A stretch of 64,000 nucleotides of DNA from Colwellia sp. (GTDB lineage: Bacteria; Pseudomonadota; Gammaproteobacteria; Enterobacterales; Alteromonadaceae): contig JAPYOP010000008.1 of NCBI GenBank assembly GCA_029938115.1, positions 46,309 to 110,308 of the forward strand, in the 5' to 3' direction. A program made the position numbers and the translations under genes. Under the pieces are notes generated by a model. That model saw only the letters and a program-made list of their open reading frames with translations, was not told the origin of the DNA and did no database searches. This document shows positions 1-9,392 of the stretch, one piece after another. How positions within the stretch are numbered: position 1 is the first letter of the stretch; the number at the start of each line of letters is the position of its first letter.

Positions 1-381
1 ACAGCCTATACGCCATTTAAAGGATCAAAATATGACGCGGCAGGTAAAACAGGCTCTGCACAAGTGGCTCGCATCAAACAAGATGAGAAATATGATGCTA
101 AAACAACTCAAGAAAACAAACGTGATAATGCAATGTTTATAGCTTTTGCCCCCTATCACAATCCTGAAATTGTTGTGGCTGTTGCTATAGAAAACGTTGC
201 TAAGGGTGGTGGCGGTACCAATGCGGGCCCCGTTGCTAGGCAAATAATGGATCAATATTTTGGTAATCGAGTGATAACATCTAATCTTGACAATCCAATA
301 CCACATACCAAGGTTGCTGCTCAGCATCAGCACAATCTTTCCTCACCAAGCAACGCTATCGAAAACGTTGAGGCAGAATAA
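1..381 (+). CDS. mrdA: Penicillin-binding protein 2, C-terminal part
   Basis: This is the 3' end of the transpeptidase that cross-links peptidoglycan during cell elongation, acting in the periplasm with RodA. The frame is open from base 1, so the gene begins outside the window. The third transpeptidase motif, KTGSAQ, lies near the start of the visible part, followed by the region after the active site typical of the family. The TAA stop shares one base with the ATG of the downstream rodA gene (TAATG), which points to translational coupling and supports the identification. The N-terminal anchor and the SxxK serine are not visible. The in-frame GTG at base 64 is internal, not the start. Confidence 0.93.
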   Translation, partial: TAYTPFKGSKYDAAGKTGSAQVARIKQDEKYDAKTTQENKRDNAMFIAFAPYHNPEIVVAVAIENVAKGGGGTNAGPVARQIMDQYFGNRVITSNLDNPIPHTKVAAQHQHNLSSPSNAIENVEAE

Positions 382-1496
382 TGCGCAGCACAGGTCAAGA
401 CCAACAACAAGTACGCACTGTATGGCAAAAACTGCATATAGATCTTCCTCTATTGTTAGGGATTTTATCACTCATGGCACTTGGCCTATTTATTGTTTAT
501 AGCGCTAGCGGCCAAAATATGGGCATGATTTATCGTCATTTACGCAGTATTGGTGTTGCATTGGTTGTCATGTTAGTTGTTGCACAAATTCCACCGCTTT
601 CATATAGAAAGTGGGCTGTGCCTGTTTTTGTAATAGGTATTCTAATGTTGGTTGCTGTTTTACTCTTTGGTCATGTTGGTAAAGGAGCTCAGCGTTGGCT
701 TGATTTAGGCATAATGAAATTTCAGCCTTCAGAGGTAATGAAACTTGTCGTGCCAATAATGATTGCTTGGTTCATTAGCCAACACAATTTACCCGTGAAA
801 ATATCGACCGTCATTCTGGCCTTTATTTTAGTACTAATACCAACACTATTAATTGCTAAACAACCTGATTTAGGCACATCATTATTGATTGCTAGTTCAG
901 GTGTTTTTGTTATTTTTCTCGCGGGAGCAAGTTGGAAATTAATAGGAATATGTGCAGGATTAGCTTCTGCATTCGCTCCTATATTATGGATGTTTTTGAT
1001 GGAAGATTATCAACGGCAGCGAGTAATGACCTTTTTAAATCCGGAGCAAGATCCCCTTGGCTCTGGCTATCATATAATTCAATCTAAAATAGCTATAGGC
1101 TCAGGCGGACTTGAAGGAAAAGGTTATTTACATGGTACACAGTCACAATTAGAGTTTTTACCCGAGCGTCATACCGACTTCATTTTTTCAGTGTTTAGTG
1201 AAGAGTTTGGTTTAATTGGTGTCGCCGTTTTATTGTCTGTTTACTTATTTATAGTCATGAGAGGATTATGGATTGCTGTTAACGCGCAACATGCCTTTAC
1301 TAAACTTTTAGGAGGTAGCCTTACTCTTACCTTCTTCGTTTATGTATTTGTAAATATAGGCATGGTTTCAGGTTTACTTCCTGTTGTGGGCGTACCGCTA
1401 CCATTAGTTAGTTATGGTGGAACATCCATGGTGACATTACTGGCGGGATTTGGCATGCTAATGGCTATAAGTACGCATCGTCGCTTCCATGTATAG
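381..1496 (+). CDS. rodA: RodA, SEDS peptidoglycan glycosyltransferase
   Basis: RodA (also called MrdB) polymerises glycan strands from lipid II in the inner membrane as partner of PBP2 in the Rod complex. The 371-residue length fits the family, and about ten hydrophobic segments are visible. The conserved SEDS signature ERHTDFIF is present near residues 262-269, and its Asp (about 266) corresponds to the essential aspartate of RodA. The C-terminal LVSYGGTSM motif is also typical. The start overlaps the mrdA stop by one base. The order mrdA-rodA-rlpA-dacA is the classical elongation cluster. Confidence 0.97.
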   Translation: MRSTGQDQQQVRTVWQKLHIDLPLLLGILSLMALGLFIVYSASGQNMGMIYRHLRSIGVALVVMLVVAQIPPLSYRKWAVPVFVIGILMLVAVLLFGHVGKGAQRWLDLGIMKFQPSEVMKLVVPIMIAWFISQHNLPVKISTVILAFILVLIPTLLIAKQPDLGTSLLIASSGVFVIFLAGASWKLIGICAGLASAFAPILWMFLMEDYQRQRVMTFLNPEQDPLGSGYHIIQSKIAIGSGGLEGKGYLHGTQSQLEFLPERHTDFIFSVFSEEFGLIGVAVLLSVYLFIVMRGLWIAVNAQHAFTKLLGGSLTLTFFVYVFVNIGMVSGLLPVVGVPLPLVSYGGTSMVTLLAGFGMLMAISTHRRFHV

Positions 1497-1599
1497 TATC
1501 AGGTGAACGTTAATGCTATTTCATCCGGCTTTATTATCGAATGAACTATCTACAACGTTAAGTGCTACAAAAAAATAAAGTTTGTTTACGGAATAAAGT

Positions 1600-2406
1600 A
1601 TGAACAAAAGTGAAAAAACATTTTTAATACTTATGACTCTTATCTTATCCGCTTGTAGTTCTGGGCGTTATAAAGATGCCAATGATAGTATTCCAAGTCG
1701 TTTTCCTAACCAAGCAGAGTTAAAAGATGCCATTCCTCGTGCAGAAGTTCATAGTCGAGGTGGGAATAAAGCTTATGAAGTACGTGGTATTGATTATAAA
1801 GTATTAAGTAATGCACAAGGCTTTGAGCAAACGGGCACAGCTTCATGGTACGGTAAAAAGTTTCATGGCCATTTAACTTCAAATGGTGAAATTTATGATA
1901 TGTATGCTATGAGTGCTGCACACAAAAATTTACCACTACCTACCTATTTAAAAGTAACCAATATTGCCAATGATAAATCGGTCATTGTACGTGTAAATGA
2001 TCGCGGGCCTTTTCATCAAAGTCGTATTGTTGATTTATCCTATAGCGCAGCTTATAAACTTGATATGTTAAAAACAGGTACCGCCAAGGTAAAAATTACT
2101 GCCATTACAGAATTTGACACCAAGATTAAAAAGATCATCCCTGCAGTAGCTAAACAAACCATAAATAATAGTTCTGCAACTCAAGGAAAAAACTATATTC
2201 AAATTTTTGCCACGAGTAAGCTTGAGTTAGCAAAAAAGACAGCAAGTGAATTATCAAAAAAACATTCACAAACTGTTAATTATCCTGAAAAAAATGGCGT
2301 TTATCGTATTCAGATAGGTCCAGTAATCAATATCATAACGCTTAATGAGTTGTTAGTTGAATTGAAAGAAGGCAAATACCCTAACGCCTACTTAAGAAGC
2401 TTATAA
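1600..2406 (+). CDS. rlpA: RlpA, septal lytic transglycosylase-like lipoprotein
   Basis: An outer-membrane lipoprotein with a lipobox ending LILSAC, so Cys19 is the predicted lipidated residue. A double-psi beta-barrel domain follows at about residues 75-165, recognised by GTASWYG, TSNGEIYD and VNDRGPF. A SPOR domain occupies about residues 190-268 and should bind denuded glycan at the septum. In Pseudomonas, RlpA cleaves naked glycan strands; some enterobacterial homologues have lost this activity, so catalysis here is an inference. It lies between rodA and dacA, as in many gammaproteobacteria. The start follows a weak GGA about 10 bases upstream. Confidence 0.94.
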   Translation: MNKSEKTFLILMTLILSACSSGRYKDANDSIPSRFPNQAELKDAIPRAEVHSRGGNKAYEVRGIDYKVLSNAQGFEQTGTASWYGKKFHGHLTSNGEIYDMYAMSAAHKNLPLPTYLKVTNIANDKSVIVRVNDRGPFHQSRIVDLSYSAAYKLDMLKTGTAKVKITAITEFDTKIKKIIPAVAKQTINNSSATQGKNYIQIFATSKLELAKKTASELSKKHSQTVNYPEKNGVYRIQIGPVINIITLNELLVELKEGKYPNAYLRSL

Positions 2407-2587
2407 GTACACAACTTTAATAAGGGTTAATTAATAAAGCTAATTTTTACAATTATCTCTAATTCCGCCATAGCCAACCAAAATATAAGTGATATACTTT
2501 CTTTTAGCTTTTTATTCAATCAATCACTTTATCATCTCATTATTAAAAATTATGCCTTTAACTATGCCTTCAAATATACTTTCAATT

Positions 2588-3784
2588 ATGCCCTTACAAT
2601 CGCAAAAAATAGCACATAAATGTCTTAAGATTATTACTGCTTCTTTCCTAGGCTCAGCTTTAACTTTCTCATCATTGAGTCAAGCAATAACTATTATTCC
2701 AGATGCACCCAAAATTAATGCTAAAGGTTTTATTTTAGTTGATTTTACTACCGGAAAAGTTATTGCTGAAGGAAACGCTGATATGCAATTAGCACCCGCA
2801 AGTTTAACTAAAATGATGACGAGTTACATCATAGGTAAAGAACTAGAAAATGGAAATATTTCTAATGACGATCAGGTGATGATCAGCGAGAATGCTTGGG
2901 CTAAAAACTTTCCTGATTCATCAAAAATGTTCATTGAGGTCGGTACTGAAGTATCCGTGAACTTATTAAATCAAGGGATTATTGTTGCTTCAGGTAATGA
3001 TGCATGTGTTGCTATGGCTGAGCATATTGCTGGCAGTGAAAGCGCCTTTGCTGACTTAATGAATGCTCACGCTGAGCAGCTAGGTATGTCTAGCTCATTT
3101 TTTGAAAACAGCCATGGTTTGGACAGCTCTTCTCATATGACTACACCACGCGATATGGCCGTATTGGCAAGTGCTATCATTCGTGAAGTTCCTAACGAAT
3201 ATGCTATATACAAACAAAAATCGTTTAAATATAACAACATTAAGCAATATAACCGTAACTCGTTATTATGGGATAAAAGCTTAAATGTTGACGGTATGAA
3301 AACAGGCCATACATCAAATGCCGGTTACAGCTTGGTTACCTCAGCAACTAAAGGCGATATGCGTTTAGTTACAGTGGTAATGGGTACGGAAAGCGAACGT
3401 GATCGTAAAGTAGAAAGCAAAAAATTATTAAACTACGGTTTCCGATTTTTTGAAACATATACGCCATATAAAGCGGGTGAAAAATTTGCCACTAATCGTA
3501 TTTGGATGGGAGATAAAGAGCAAGTAGATTTAGGTATAGTATTAGATACACCTATCACTATTCCTCGAGGACAACGTAAAAACTTAAAAGCTAACTTTGA
3601 ATTAACTCAACAGTTAACGGCCCCTATTGCCAAAGGCACTGTTGTTGGTACATTATTTTTACAACTTGAAGGTGAGGACATTGCGCAATACCCGCTAGTA
3701 ACGTTACAGGAAGTGAATGAAGGCAGTTTCTTCTCGAAAATAATGGATTACATTAAATTGTTCTTTGCTCAATTGTTTGAATAA
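2588..3784 (+). CDS. dacA: D-alanyl-D-alanine carboxypeptidase (PBP5 type)
   Basis: A periplasmic enzyme that trims the terminal D-Ala from peptidoglycan pentapeptides and is anchored by a C-terminal amphipathic helix. Counted from a GTG at 2489, the three active-site motifs are SLTK (105-108), SGN (168-170) and KTG (271-273). I chose the ATG at 2588 because it gives a normal signal peptide ending SLSQA and a 398-residue precursor, near the usual size. ATGs at 2552 and 2564 are possible, and none has a clear ribosome binding site. The C-terminal domain and the final aromatic helix (FFAQLFE) are intact. No lipB or lipA follows, although these often come next in relatives. Confidence 0.93.
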   Translation: MPLQSQKIAHKCLKIITASFLGSALTFSSLSQAITIIPDAPKINAKGFILVDFTTGKVIAEGNADMQLAPASLTKMMTSYIIGKELENGNISNDDQVMISENAWAKNFPDSSKMFIEVGTEVSVNLLNQGIIVASGNDACVAMAEHIAGSESAFADLMNAHAEQLGMSSSFFENSHGLDSSSHMTTPRDMAVLASAIIREVPNEYAIYKQKSFKYNNIKQYNRNSLLWDKSLNVDGMKTGHTSNAGYSLVTSATKGDMRLVTVVMGTESERDRKVESKKLLNYGFRFFETYTPYKAGEKFATNRIWMGDKEQVDLGIVLDTPITIPRGQRKNLKANFELTQQLTAPIAKGTVVGTLFLQLEGEDIAQYPLVTLQEVNEGSFFSKIMDYIKLFFAQLFE

Positions 3785-3812
3785 GAGTTAAATATGAAGT
3801 AAAAAATGTTCT

Positions 3813-3848
3813 AAAGCTAGCAATGAGATATTAATCACTGCTAGCTTT
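3813..3848. terminator. Bidirectional terminator between dacA and fabH-like gene
   Basis: A perfect 10-base inverted repeat, AAAGCTAGCA / TGCTAGCTTT, with a 16-base loop lies between two convergent genes. It is followed by T-rich sequence on the plus strand and flanked by A-rich sequence on the other side, so it could end transcripts from both directions. Confidence 0.8.
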
Positions 3849-3853
3849 TTGCT

Positions 3854-4972
3854 TTAAACGTACTCTAGAATCAAACAACAAGCGGAATAACCAGCACCAA
3901 ACGAACAAAGTACGGCCTTGTCGCCTGAACTCAAACCATCATGATGTTTATGTAAAGCAATAATACAACCCGCTGAGCTCGTATTAGCATATTCATCTAA
4001 AATGATTGGCGCCTCCCCTACTTCTGGCTCACGACCTAACACTTTTTTACCAATAAAATTATTCATATTGATATTAGCTTGATGTAAATAAAGGCGTTTA
4101 ATATCGTCAGGTGCTAACTCAACTTTATCCATTTGCGACATAATTAAATTAGATACCATAGGTAATACTTCTTTAAATACTTTACGTCCTTGTTGGATAA
4201 AGTACTTATCAACATCATGCTCTGTTTCTGGGCTACATTGATTCATATAACCCACATTACTGCGAATGTTATTAGAAAATTGCGTAATAGGCTGCTCTGC
4301 AATAATTTTAAACTGATGTTCACTTGTTGCGGTCGACTCATCTTCTATAACAGAAGCTGTAGCAACATCACCAAAAATAAAGTGACTATCCCTATCACGA
4401 TAATTAATTTGCGGCGATAAAATCTCAGGGTTAATTACCAACACTGTTTTTGCTGTGCCGCTGCGAATTGCATTAGCCGCATTGATAATACCAAAGGTTG
4501 CAGCAGAACATGCCACTAACATGTCAAACCCCCAACCTCCACAGCCTAAGGCTTGCTGTATTTCAATAGCAATTGCCGGATATGAGCGTTGAGTATAAGC
4601 ACAAGCAACAATAATAAGGTCGATATCAGCTGCCGTTTTATTTGCGGCATCCATAGCCTCTTTAGCAGCAGCAACGCCGATTTCAGCTTGCATTGACAAA
4701 GTATCATTAGGCCTTTCAGCAAATGATGGTCTCATAAGGTCAACATTTAAAATATCAGCTTTTGACATGACATAGCGGCTTTTAATACCCGAAGCCTTCT
4801 CAATAAAAGCACTACTTGAATGGGATAATGCGGCTACCGTCCCCTCTGTAATGGCTTGCTCATTATCATGGTTGAATTTATCAACATAATTATTAAAGCA
4901 AGCAACTAACTCATCATTTGAAATACTTTCAGATGGGGTAAATAACCCAGTACCACTAATTACAACAGACAT
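3854..4972 (-). CDS. Beta-ketoacyl-ACP synthase III-like condensing enzyme
   Basis: A thiolase-fold condensing enzyme of the FabH group. The Cys-His-Asn triad is visible as Cys155 (VACSAATFG), His297 (LHQAN) and Asn330 (NTSSAG). At 372 residues it is longer than FabH (about 317), with extra sequence in the N-terminal 60 residues. Pseudomonas has a similar long FabH-like protein (PA3286) that condenses acyl-CoA with malonyl-ACP, so a role in priming fatty-acid synthesis from medium-chain acyl-CoA is a reasonable inference. It stands alone, away from other fab genes, and is separated from rraB by a terminator. Confidence 0.85.
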   Translation of the reverse strand: MSVVISGTGLFTPSESISNDELVACFNNYVDKFNHDNEQAITEGTVAALSHSSSAFIEKASGIKSRYVMSKADILNVDLMRPSFAERPNDTLSMQAEIGVAAAKEAMDAANKTAADIDLIIVACAYTQRSYPAIAIEIQQALGCGGWGFDMLVACSAATFGIINAANAIRSGTAKTVLVINPEILSPQINYRDRDSHFIFGDVATASVIEDESTATSEHQFKIIAEQPITQFSNNIRSNVGYMNQCSPETEHDVDKYFIQQGRKVFKEVLPMVSNLIMSQMDKVELAPDDIKRLYLHQANINMNNFIGKKVLGREPEVGEAPIILDEYANTSSAGCIIALHKHHDGLSSGDKAVLCSFGAGYSACCLILEYV

Positions 4973-5079
4973 AAAAATTTCTCTACAAAAAAATCAAGTT
5001 AAGGAACCACAAGGTATGACCAATAGTGTATTTTATTTGATGGATTTTGTCGATAATTTAGGAGGCGTTATGAAGCTTG

Positions 5080-5108
5080 AAAAACAATAATGCCGCTCAG
5101 GGCATTAT
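5080..5108 (-). terminator. Rho-independent terminator after rraB
   Basis: On the minus strand ATAATGCC, a six-base loop and GGCATTAT form an 8-bp stem followed by TGTTTTTC. It starts about 8 bases after the rraB stop codon and would end the plsC-rraB transcript. Confidence 0.8.
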
Positions 5109-5116
5109 ATACATAG

Positions 5117-5473
5117 TTATTCTTCGAAGTAGGTGCCCCAACCATCATAATCTACATTGCATTGTTGGGATAATTCAAACATTTTCTTAGTCTCTGCTTT
5201 AAGTAAATCAGCATTAAGCATCAACTCAGTGACAATATCAAAAGCAAATACTTTGTCACCATTCTCAAGTTCAGCCTCTTCAGGCTCTTCGATTTCTAAT
5301 CCTAATTTGAATGCCGCAATAGCAGCTTTTTCTAACAAATCAAAATCTTCACTAGCAAAGTGGTGCTCAATGGTATGATAAACCTCATCATTAGTTCCAT
5401 CAGCAAGTAACTCACTAACAAGTGCGTCTGTATGTTCAAACCAATGCTGTAATTCTTCATTAATCATTTTCAT
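5117..5473 (-). CDS. rraB: RraB, regulator of RNase E
   Basis: A small acidic cytoplasmic protein that in E. coli binds RNase E and changes degradosome composition and mRNA decay. The 118-residue sequence carries recognisable family segments: YHTIEHHF, LEKAAIAAFKLG and the C-terminal YDGWGTYFEE. The ATG overlaps the stop of plsC (ATGA), so translation is probably coupled. A second in-frame ATG two codons later is an alternative start. A strong terminator follows directly. Confidence 0.93.
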   Translation of the reverse strand: MKMINEELQHWFEHTDALVSELLADGTNDEVYHTIEHHFASEDFDLLEKAAIAAFKLGLEIEEPEEAELENGDKVFAFDIVTELMLNADLLKAETKKMFELSQQCNVDYDGWGTYFEE

Positions 5474-6192
5474 TTACCCTTTGCTATTTCTTCATCTAAT
5501 TGGCTAATTTTAGCAGCCATTAAAGTATGCGTTTTGTCTGCAATATTACGAACACTACCACCGCTATCTTCACTTAAATAAATGGGATCTAAAAACTCAA
5601 TGATTATTTTACCATTATTCCAGCGGCCCATTTCGATTGTACCTTCTTGATTACTCGCACAAATAGGTACAATAGGCACATTTGCTAACTCAGCAGTACG
5701 AAAAGCCCCTGTTTTAAAAGGTAAAAGTCCGCGTCCTCTGCTTCTAGTTCCTTCTGGAAACATCCAAACAGAAAGCTTGTTTTTGGTGATTTTACTTGCC
5801 GTTATACTCATTGTATTCATGGCTTTGCTAGTGTTTTTACGATCAATAAGTATATTGCCTGTTAACCAATACATTTGACCAAAAATTGGAATCCATTTGA
5901 GACTTTTTTTACCTACTGTTACCGTACCTGGTTGGACCGCATTAGCCATAGTAAAAACATCATAACTGTTTTGATGGTTAGCCACATAAACAACGGGGCC
6001 AAGGTTTTTAACCGACTCAGGAATTCTTACTTCAACATCAAAACCTAATAGCTTAGTTACTTTACCTAAATACCGAGAGGTATGATGCACATTATTTCGG
6101 TGAAATGGTTTTAACAAACAGTAAAAACATGAAACGGTGCAAATAAATAGAAAAGCAACAGACATCAAGATAAAACGTAAAATAGTTAACAA
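5470..6192 (-). CDS. plsC: 1-acyl-sn-glycerol-3-phosphate acyltransferase
   Basis: A membrane enzyme that acylates lysophosphatidic acid to phosphatidic acid, the second acylation in phospholipid synthesis. It contains the acyltransferase motifs NHQNSYD (NHx4D) and FPEGTRSRG, and an N-terminal hydrophobic segment. The open frame extends to a TTG at 6249, but I prefer the TTG at 6192. It follows AAGG at 9 bases, gives an N-terminus reading MLTILRF, and aligns with the MLYIFR start of E. coli PlsC. The stop overlaps the rraB start. Confidence 0.9.
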   Translation of the reverse strand: MLTILRFILMSVAFLFICTVSCFYCLLKPFHRNNVHHTSRYLGKVTKLLGFDVEVRIPESVKNLGPVVYVANHQNSYDVFTMANAVQPGTVTVGKKSLKWIPIFGQMYWLTGNILIDRKNTSKAMNTMSITASKITKNKLSVWMFPEGTRSRGRGLLPFKTGAFRTAELANVPIVPICASNQEGTIEMGRWNNGKIIIEFLDPIYLSEDSGGSVRNIADKTHTLMAAKISQLDEEIAKGK

Positions 6193-6441
6193 CAGATAAA
6201 GCCTTAGTAAAATTTCAGATGGCGAGTATAGCAAATTAGGCAGCCCCAATAATACATTTTTTATTATTTTACAGTAATCAATAGCTTAGTTTTTTAGCTG
6301 AAAATAAATTGATTTAATTGAAGATAATACTAATTTTTTTCTAACTTTTGTCTATAGTTAAATACAGGTGTTAAACGATACGTTAGCTCAAAATAAATCA
6401 GCAGCACCTGAAATGAAGCATAGGATGCGACCGGGGAATAC

Positions 6442-7038
6442 ATGAAACTTTTAATCATATTTAGTATAGTTTTGCCATTAGCCATATATTCAATGAAAAG
6501 CTACGCTGATGAAAGTCAGGCCATACAAACAGAACATAAAAATCAACACAGTGACATAGTCACTAAAAGCTCTCCTGTTAGTTTGCTGTTAATAACTCAA
6601 GATTTAGTTGCGGTAATAGATAGCTCGCAACCCCTTGAAGTTACAACAGAAATAAAAGGTGAGTTCACTACTCGCTTACTTTCAATGGAAGCAGGGATAT
6701 TACAATCAAAACAAGCATCAGGATGGAACAAGTACTATTTTCAGGGTGCTGTAACCTTACATCAACAAAATGAATTCAATGTCTCATTGATGGCAAACAT
6801 AGAACAAATAAATAACTTCAATCATCATAATGATCAAACACCTATTTTAGATAATTCAATCACTCTTAATGAAACAGAATTGAATTATAGCTTCGGCATT
6901 ATCACAAGTTATTCAGTTAGTCCTACATGGCACTTTTCTGGCGGTATTATTCACGCTGAATCTTTGAATGAAACAACAAAAAACACTTGGTACGGAGACA
7001 CAAATATGGCATTAATTGGTACTACATACTCTTTTTAA
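6442..7038 (+). CDS. Putative small outer-membrane beta-barrel protein
   Basis: I do not recognise a named family. The 198-residue protein starts after a good GGGGA ribosome binding site and has a signal peptide probably cleaved near SYADE. After a polar linker, alternating hydrophobic and polar stretches resemble beta strands. The chain ends in GTTYSF with a terminal Phe, as in many outer-membrane barrels recognised by the Bam complex. Its length would allow about eight strands. It is transcribed alone and convergent to the response regulator at 7091. Barrel character is inferred from sequence pattern only. Confidence 0.6.
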   Translation: MKLLIIFSIVLPLAIYSMKSYADESQAIQTEHKNQHSDIVTKSSPVSLLLITQDLVAVIDSSQPLEVTTEIKGEFTTRLLSMEAGILQSKQASGWNKYYFQGAVTLHQQNEFNVSLMANIEQINNFNHHNDQTPILDNSITLNETELNYSFGIITSYSVSPTWHFSGGIIHAESLNETTKNTWYGDTNMALIGTTYSF

Positions 7039-7090
7039 TTACACCAATTAATACCAGTTAATACCAAAACTATAACCATTAAAACTCGAT

Positions 7091-7849
7091 TCAATTAACA
7101 AGACTAAGCATATACCCTTGCCCCCAGATAGTTTCAATTCGTACTTGAGAATGATTTTTTAGCGCCAATTTCTCTCGTAGCTGCGAGATTCTCACATCAA
7201 CCGTACGTTCTGAGCCATTATATTCTCTACCTAAAATGCTGGTATAAATACGATCCCTACTCATTACTTTACCTTTATTTTCAGCAAGTAATTGCAATAA
7301 TTTAAATTCAAACCCTGTAATAGGAATATTTTTATCCCCTAACTTGCATTTGAAAGAGCTCGGACACAGCTGTAAGTTTCCTAACTTTATTGGAGTGTGT
7401 TCCTCATCTACTTCTGCTTCAGTATAACGCCTAAGCAGAGCATCAACTCTAACCTTAAGAATGTTTTGAGAAATAGGCTTGACCAGATATTCATCCGCGC
7501 CTAGGTTAAAAGAAACCACTTGCTCTTGTTCACTATCTCGTGAAGTTAATAACAATAAAGGGCCCGAAAATACGGCTCTAATATGAGTAATAACACTTAG
7601 CATTGATAAGTTACGAAAGCCTATATCAAGAATGACTAAATCAGGCTTATTCAAAATTATGCTAGCAATCACACTTTCATCATGGCGCCTTTGTTTAATC
7701 TTATAACCATGACTATGCAACTGACTTTGAAACATATCTGACAATCGTTGATCATTACCAATCAATAAAATTGTGCTTTTTTTAGGAACACCACTAGATA
7801 AAACCGTCCCAGTATTTAAAATATTTTCATTAATAAAATTCATTGTCAT
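7091..7849 (-). CDS. OmpR-family response regulator, orphan
   Basis: A receiver domain (about residues 25-140) is followed by a winged-helix DNA-binding domain (about 155-252). The phospho-acceptor is Asp75 (LVILDIGF), with Thr102 and Lys124 also present. The acidic pair of the receiver is reduced to one Asp (GND rather than DD or ED). The C-terminal domain has the typical ERTVDVRISQLREKL helix and ends in GQGYML. The start at 7849 follows AGGAG at 7 bases; an upstream ATG at 7870 has no such site. No histidine kinase gene is adjacent, so its partner must be elsewhere. Confidence 0.88.
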   Translation of the reverse strand: MTMNFINENILNTGTVLSSGVPKKSTILLIGNDQRLSDMFQSQLHSHGYKIKQRRHDESVIASIILNKPDLVILDIGFRNLSMLSVITHIRAVFSGPLLLLTSRDSEQEQVVSFNLGADEYLVKPISQNILKVRVDALLRRYTEAEVDEEHTPIKLGNLQLCPSSFKCKLGDKNIPITGFEFKLLQLLAENKGKVMSRDRIYTSILGREYNGSERTVDVRISQLREKLALKNHSQVRIETIWGQGYMLSLVN

Positions 7850-7964
7850 AACAATTCTCCTATGCATCAAGTAAGTAAGTTTTCTTGATAGGGAAATTGT
7901 AAAACAGCGTTACACTTGATTTTGTTAAAGCTTGTTAACTGCTCGTTTAAATTTGTTATTGTCT

Positions 7965-8834
7965 TTAAGCAATGCCCAGACCTCCTGTCATTAACAACCA
8001 AAGCCCAAAAAATAATTTAAGGCGCGTTGCCGACATATGAGTAACGAGTGTTTTAGCAAATATTCCGCCAAGAACAGCGCTAGGTCCAGCAAAAATCAAT
8101 ACTTGCCAATATACATCTTGATGCACCAGCCCTATTGCTCCCCATACTGAAATAGCTGAAACAACAACAGCGCTAGATACAGCCATATTAATATCAAACC
8201 GTCTAAGAATGAGGTAAATAACCAGTAACTCACCGACTCCTACACTTAACCAAGCTGTTAAAGCGCCACCAAAAAAGCCAATAAAAATTAGAGCAATATA
8301 ATCAAACAGGTAAATTTGACTACGTTCTCGATGTGGCTTAAGCAAGTACACGGTCAAAATAATGAACAAACCGAGTAATAAAGAAAACCAACTAAAACTA
8401 ATGTGCAAGGATGTTGGAGAAGATATATGAAAGGCAAAAACACCTATTAAAGAAATGATGGCACTAACGCTGGTAACTGAAATTATTCGTTTATAACCTT
8501 GCCATAAACGTAAGTCTCTTTTTTGACTATAATAATGATGACTCCAAGTAACAGCGCCAGCTGTCATACCAAAGCATTGAATAGCAAAACTGGTCGCAAT
8601 TGATTGCTGCTCAGTAAAGTTTAATTGTGCAAACATTGGAATAAAAATCACTCCTCCACCAGCACCTGTTGAGTTAGCAAAAATAGCCCCTATAACGCCA
8701 AGAAGACTAAACAACCAGTAACTAAGTAAATCATTAAATAATTGATAAGTAGTAAAAAATAATATCAACCAGAAAAGGATAAAAGGAATAATAAATTTAA
8801 GGTTTGTTAACCTAATAGGATTAGCGCTAACCAT
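7965..8834 (-). CDS. TauE/SafE-family membrane permease
   Basis: An integral membrane protein of about 289 residues with roughly eight hydrophobic segments and the N-terminal repeat signature NSTGAGGGVIFIP, typical of the TauE/SafE group of anion or sulfite exporters. The substrate is unknown. The open frame extends upstream into the YcxB-like gene. The ATG at 8834 gives an N-terminus just before the first membrane segment and starts 7 bases after the upstream stop, which suggests a two-gene transcript. A second TauE/SafE gene occurs at 14784. Confidence 0.82.
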   Translation of the reverse strand: MVSANPIRLTNLKFIIPFILFWLILFFTTYQLFNDLLSYWLFSLLGVIGAIFANSTGAGGGVIFIPMFAQLNFTEQQSIATSFAIQCFGMTAGAVTWSHHYYSQKRDLRLWQGYKRIISVTSVSAIISLIGVFAFHISSPTSLHISFSWFSLLLGLFIILTVYLLKPHRERSQIYLFDYIALIFIGFFGGALTAWLSVGVGELLVIYLILRRFDINMAVSSAVVVSAISVWGAIGLVHQDVYWQVLIFAGPSAVLGGIFAKTLVTHMSATRLKLFFGLWLLMTGGLGIA

Positions 8835-8841
8835 ATATTTT

Positions 8842-9333
8842 CTAATGATTAGACTTTGAAATAATATATTGCTGAGCATCATTGGATAAACAAGATTTAG
8901 ACAAATAACTTTTACCCTGACTTTTCCCTGCACTAAAGTGTAAAACAAAACCTAAATTGGTATCTTGTATAGACGTCATATCTTGCCATAAAATTCTGCC
9001 TTTATGATAAAAAGACTCACTAAGCACACCTTTCTCATCAATAGTCAGCGCCACTTCACTATTAGAGGCCCTACTAAGCATTTGCCTTAACACCCACCAA
9101 GGTTTTCTGTAGTACAAACTTAAGGCTTCTAATATACCTAACGCAATAATAAACCAGGCAGCGTAAGCATTTACAGGAGTGAAGAGCAATATGATCAAAC
9201 CAAACGCCATTAAAACACCTGATTTAAAAAAGGCTTTTGCTGACAAATCTAAGATGGTTGACTCACTATAACATTCATTAAAGTGTGCCTTATCTAAAGT
9301 GAATTTACTCGTAAAAGATAGGGATGAGTTCAT
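8842..9333 (-). CDS. YcxB-like membrane protein
   Basis: A 163-residue protein with two adjacent hydrophobic segments (about residues 37-75) and a C-terminal soluble part containing KGVLSESFYHKGRILWQD and a beta-rich tail. This layout is that of YcxB-like proteins, whose role is unknown. It precedes the TauE/SafE gene by 7 bases on the same strand, so the two are probably cotranscribed. Confidence 0.65.
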   Translation of the reverse strand: MNSSLSFTSKFTLDKAHFNECYSESTILDLSAKAFFKSGVLMAFGLIILLFTPVNAYAAWFIIALGILEALSLYYRKPWWVLRQMLSRASNSEVALTIDEKGVLSESFYHKGRILWQDMTSIQDTNLGFVLHFSAGKSQGKSYLSKSCLSNDAQQYIISKSNH

Positions 9334-9392
9334 TAAACATGGCTAATAATAATGGAAAAAGTGATTCTAACAGAAATTATCAAGTAAAGTAA

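Noticed and set aside
5016..5090. Short plus-strand frames before rraB, including a six-codon frame after a perfect AGGAGG (5060-5065)
   Set aside because: The product would be MKLEKQ, it runs into the rraB terminator, and the AGGAGG may be chance. Too little to call a gene.
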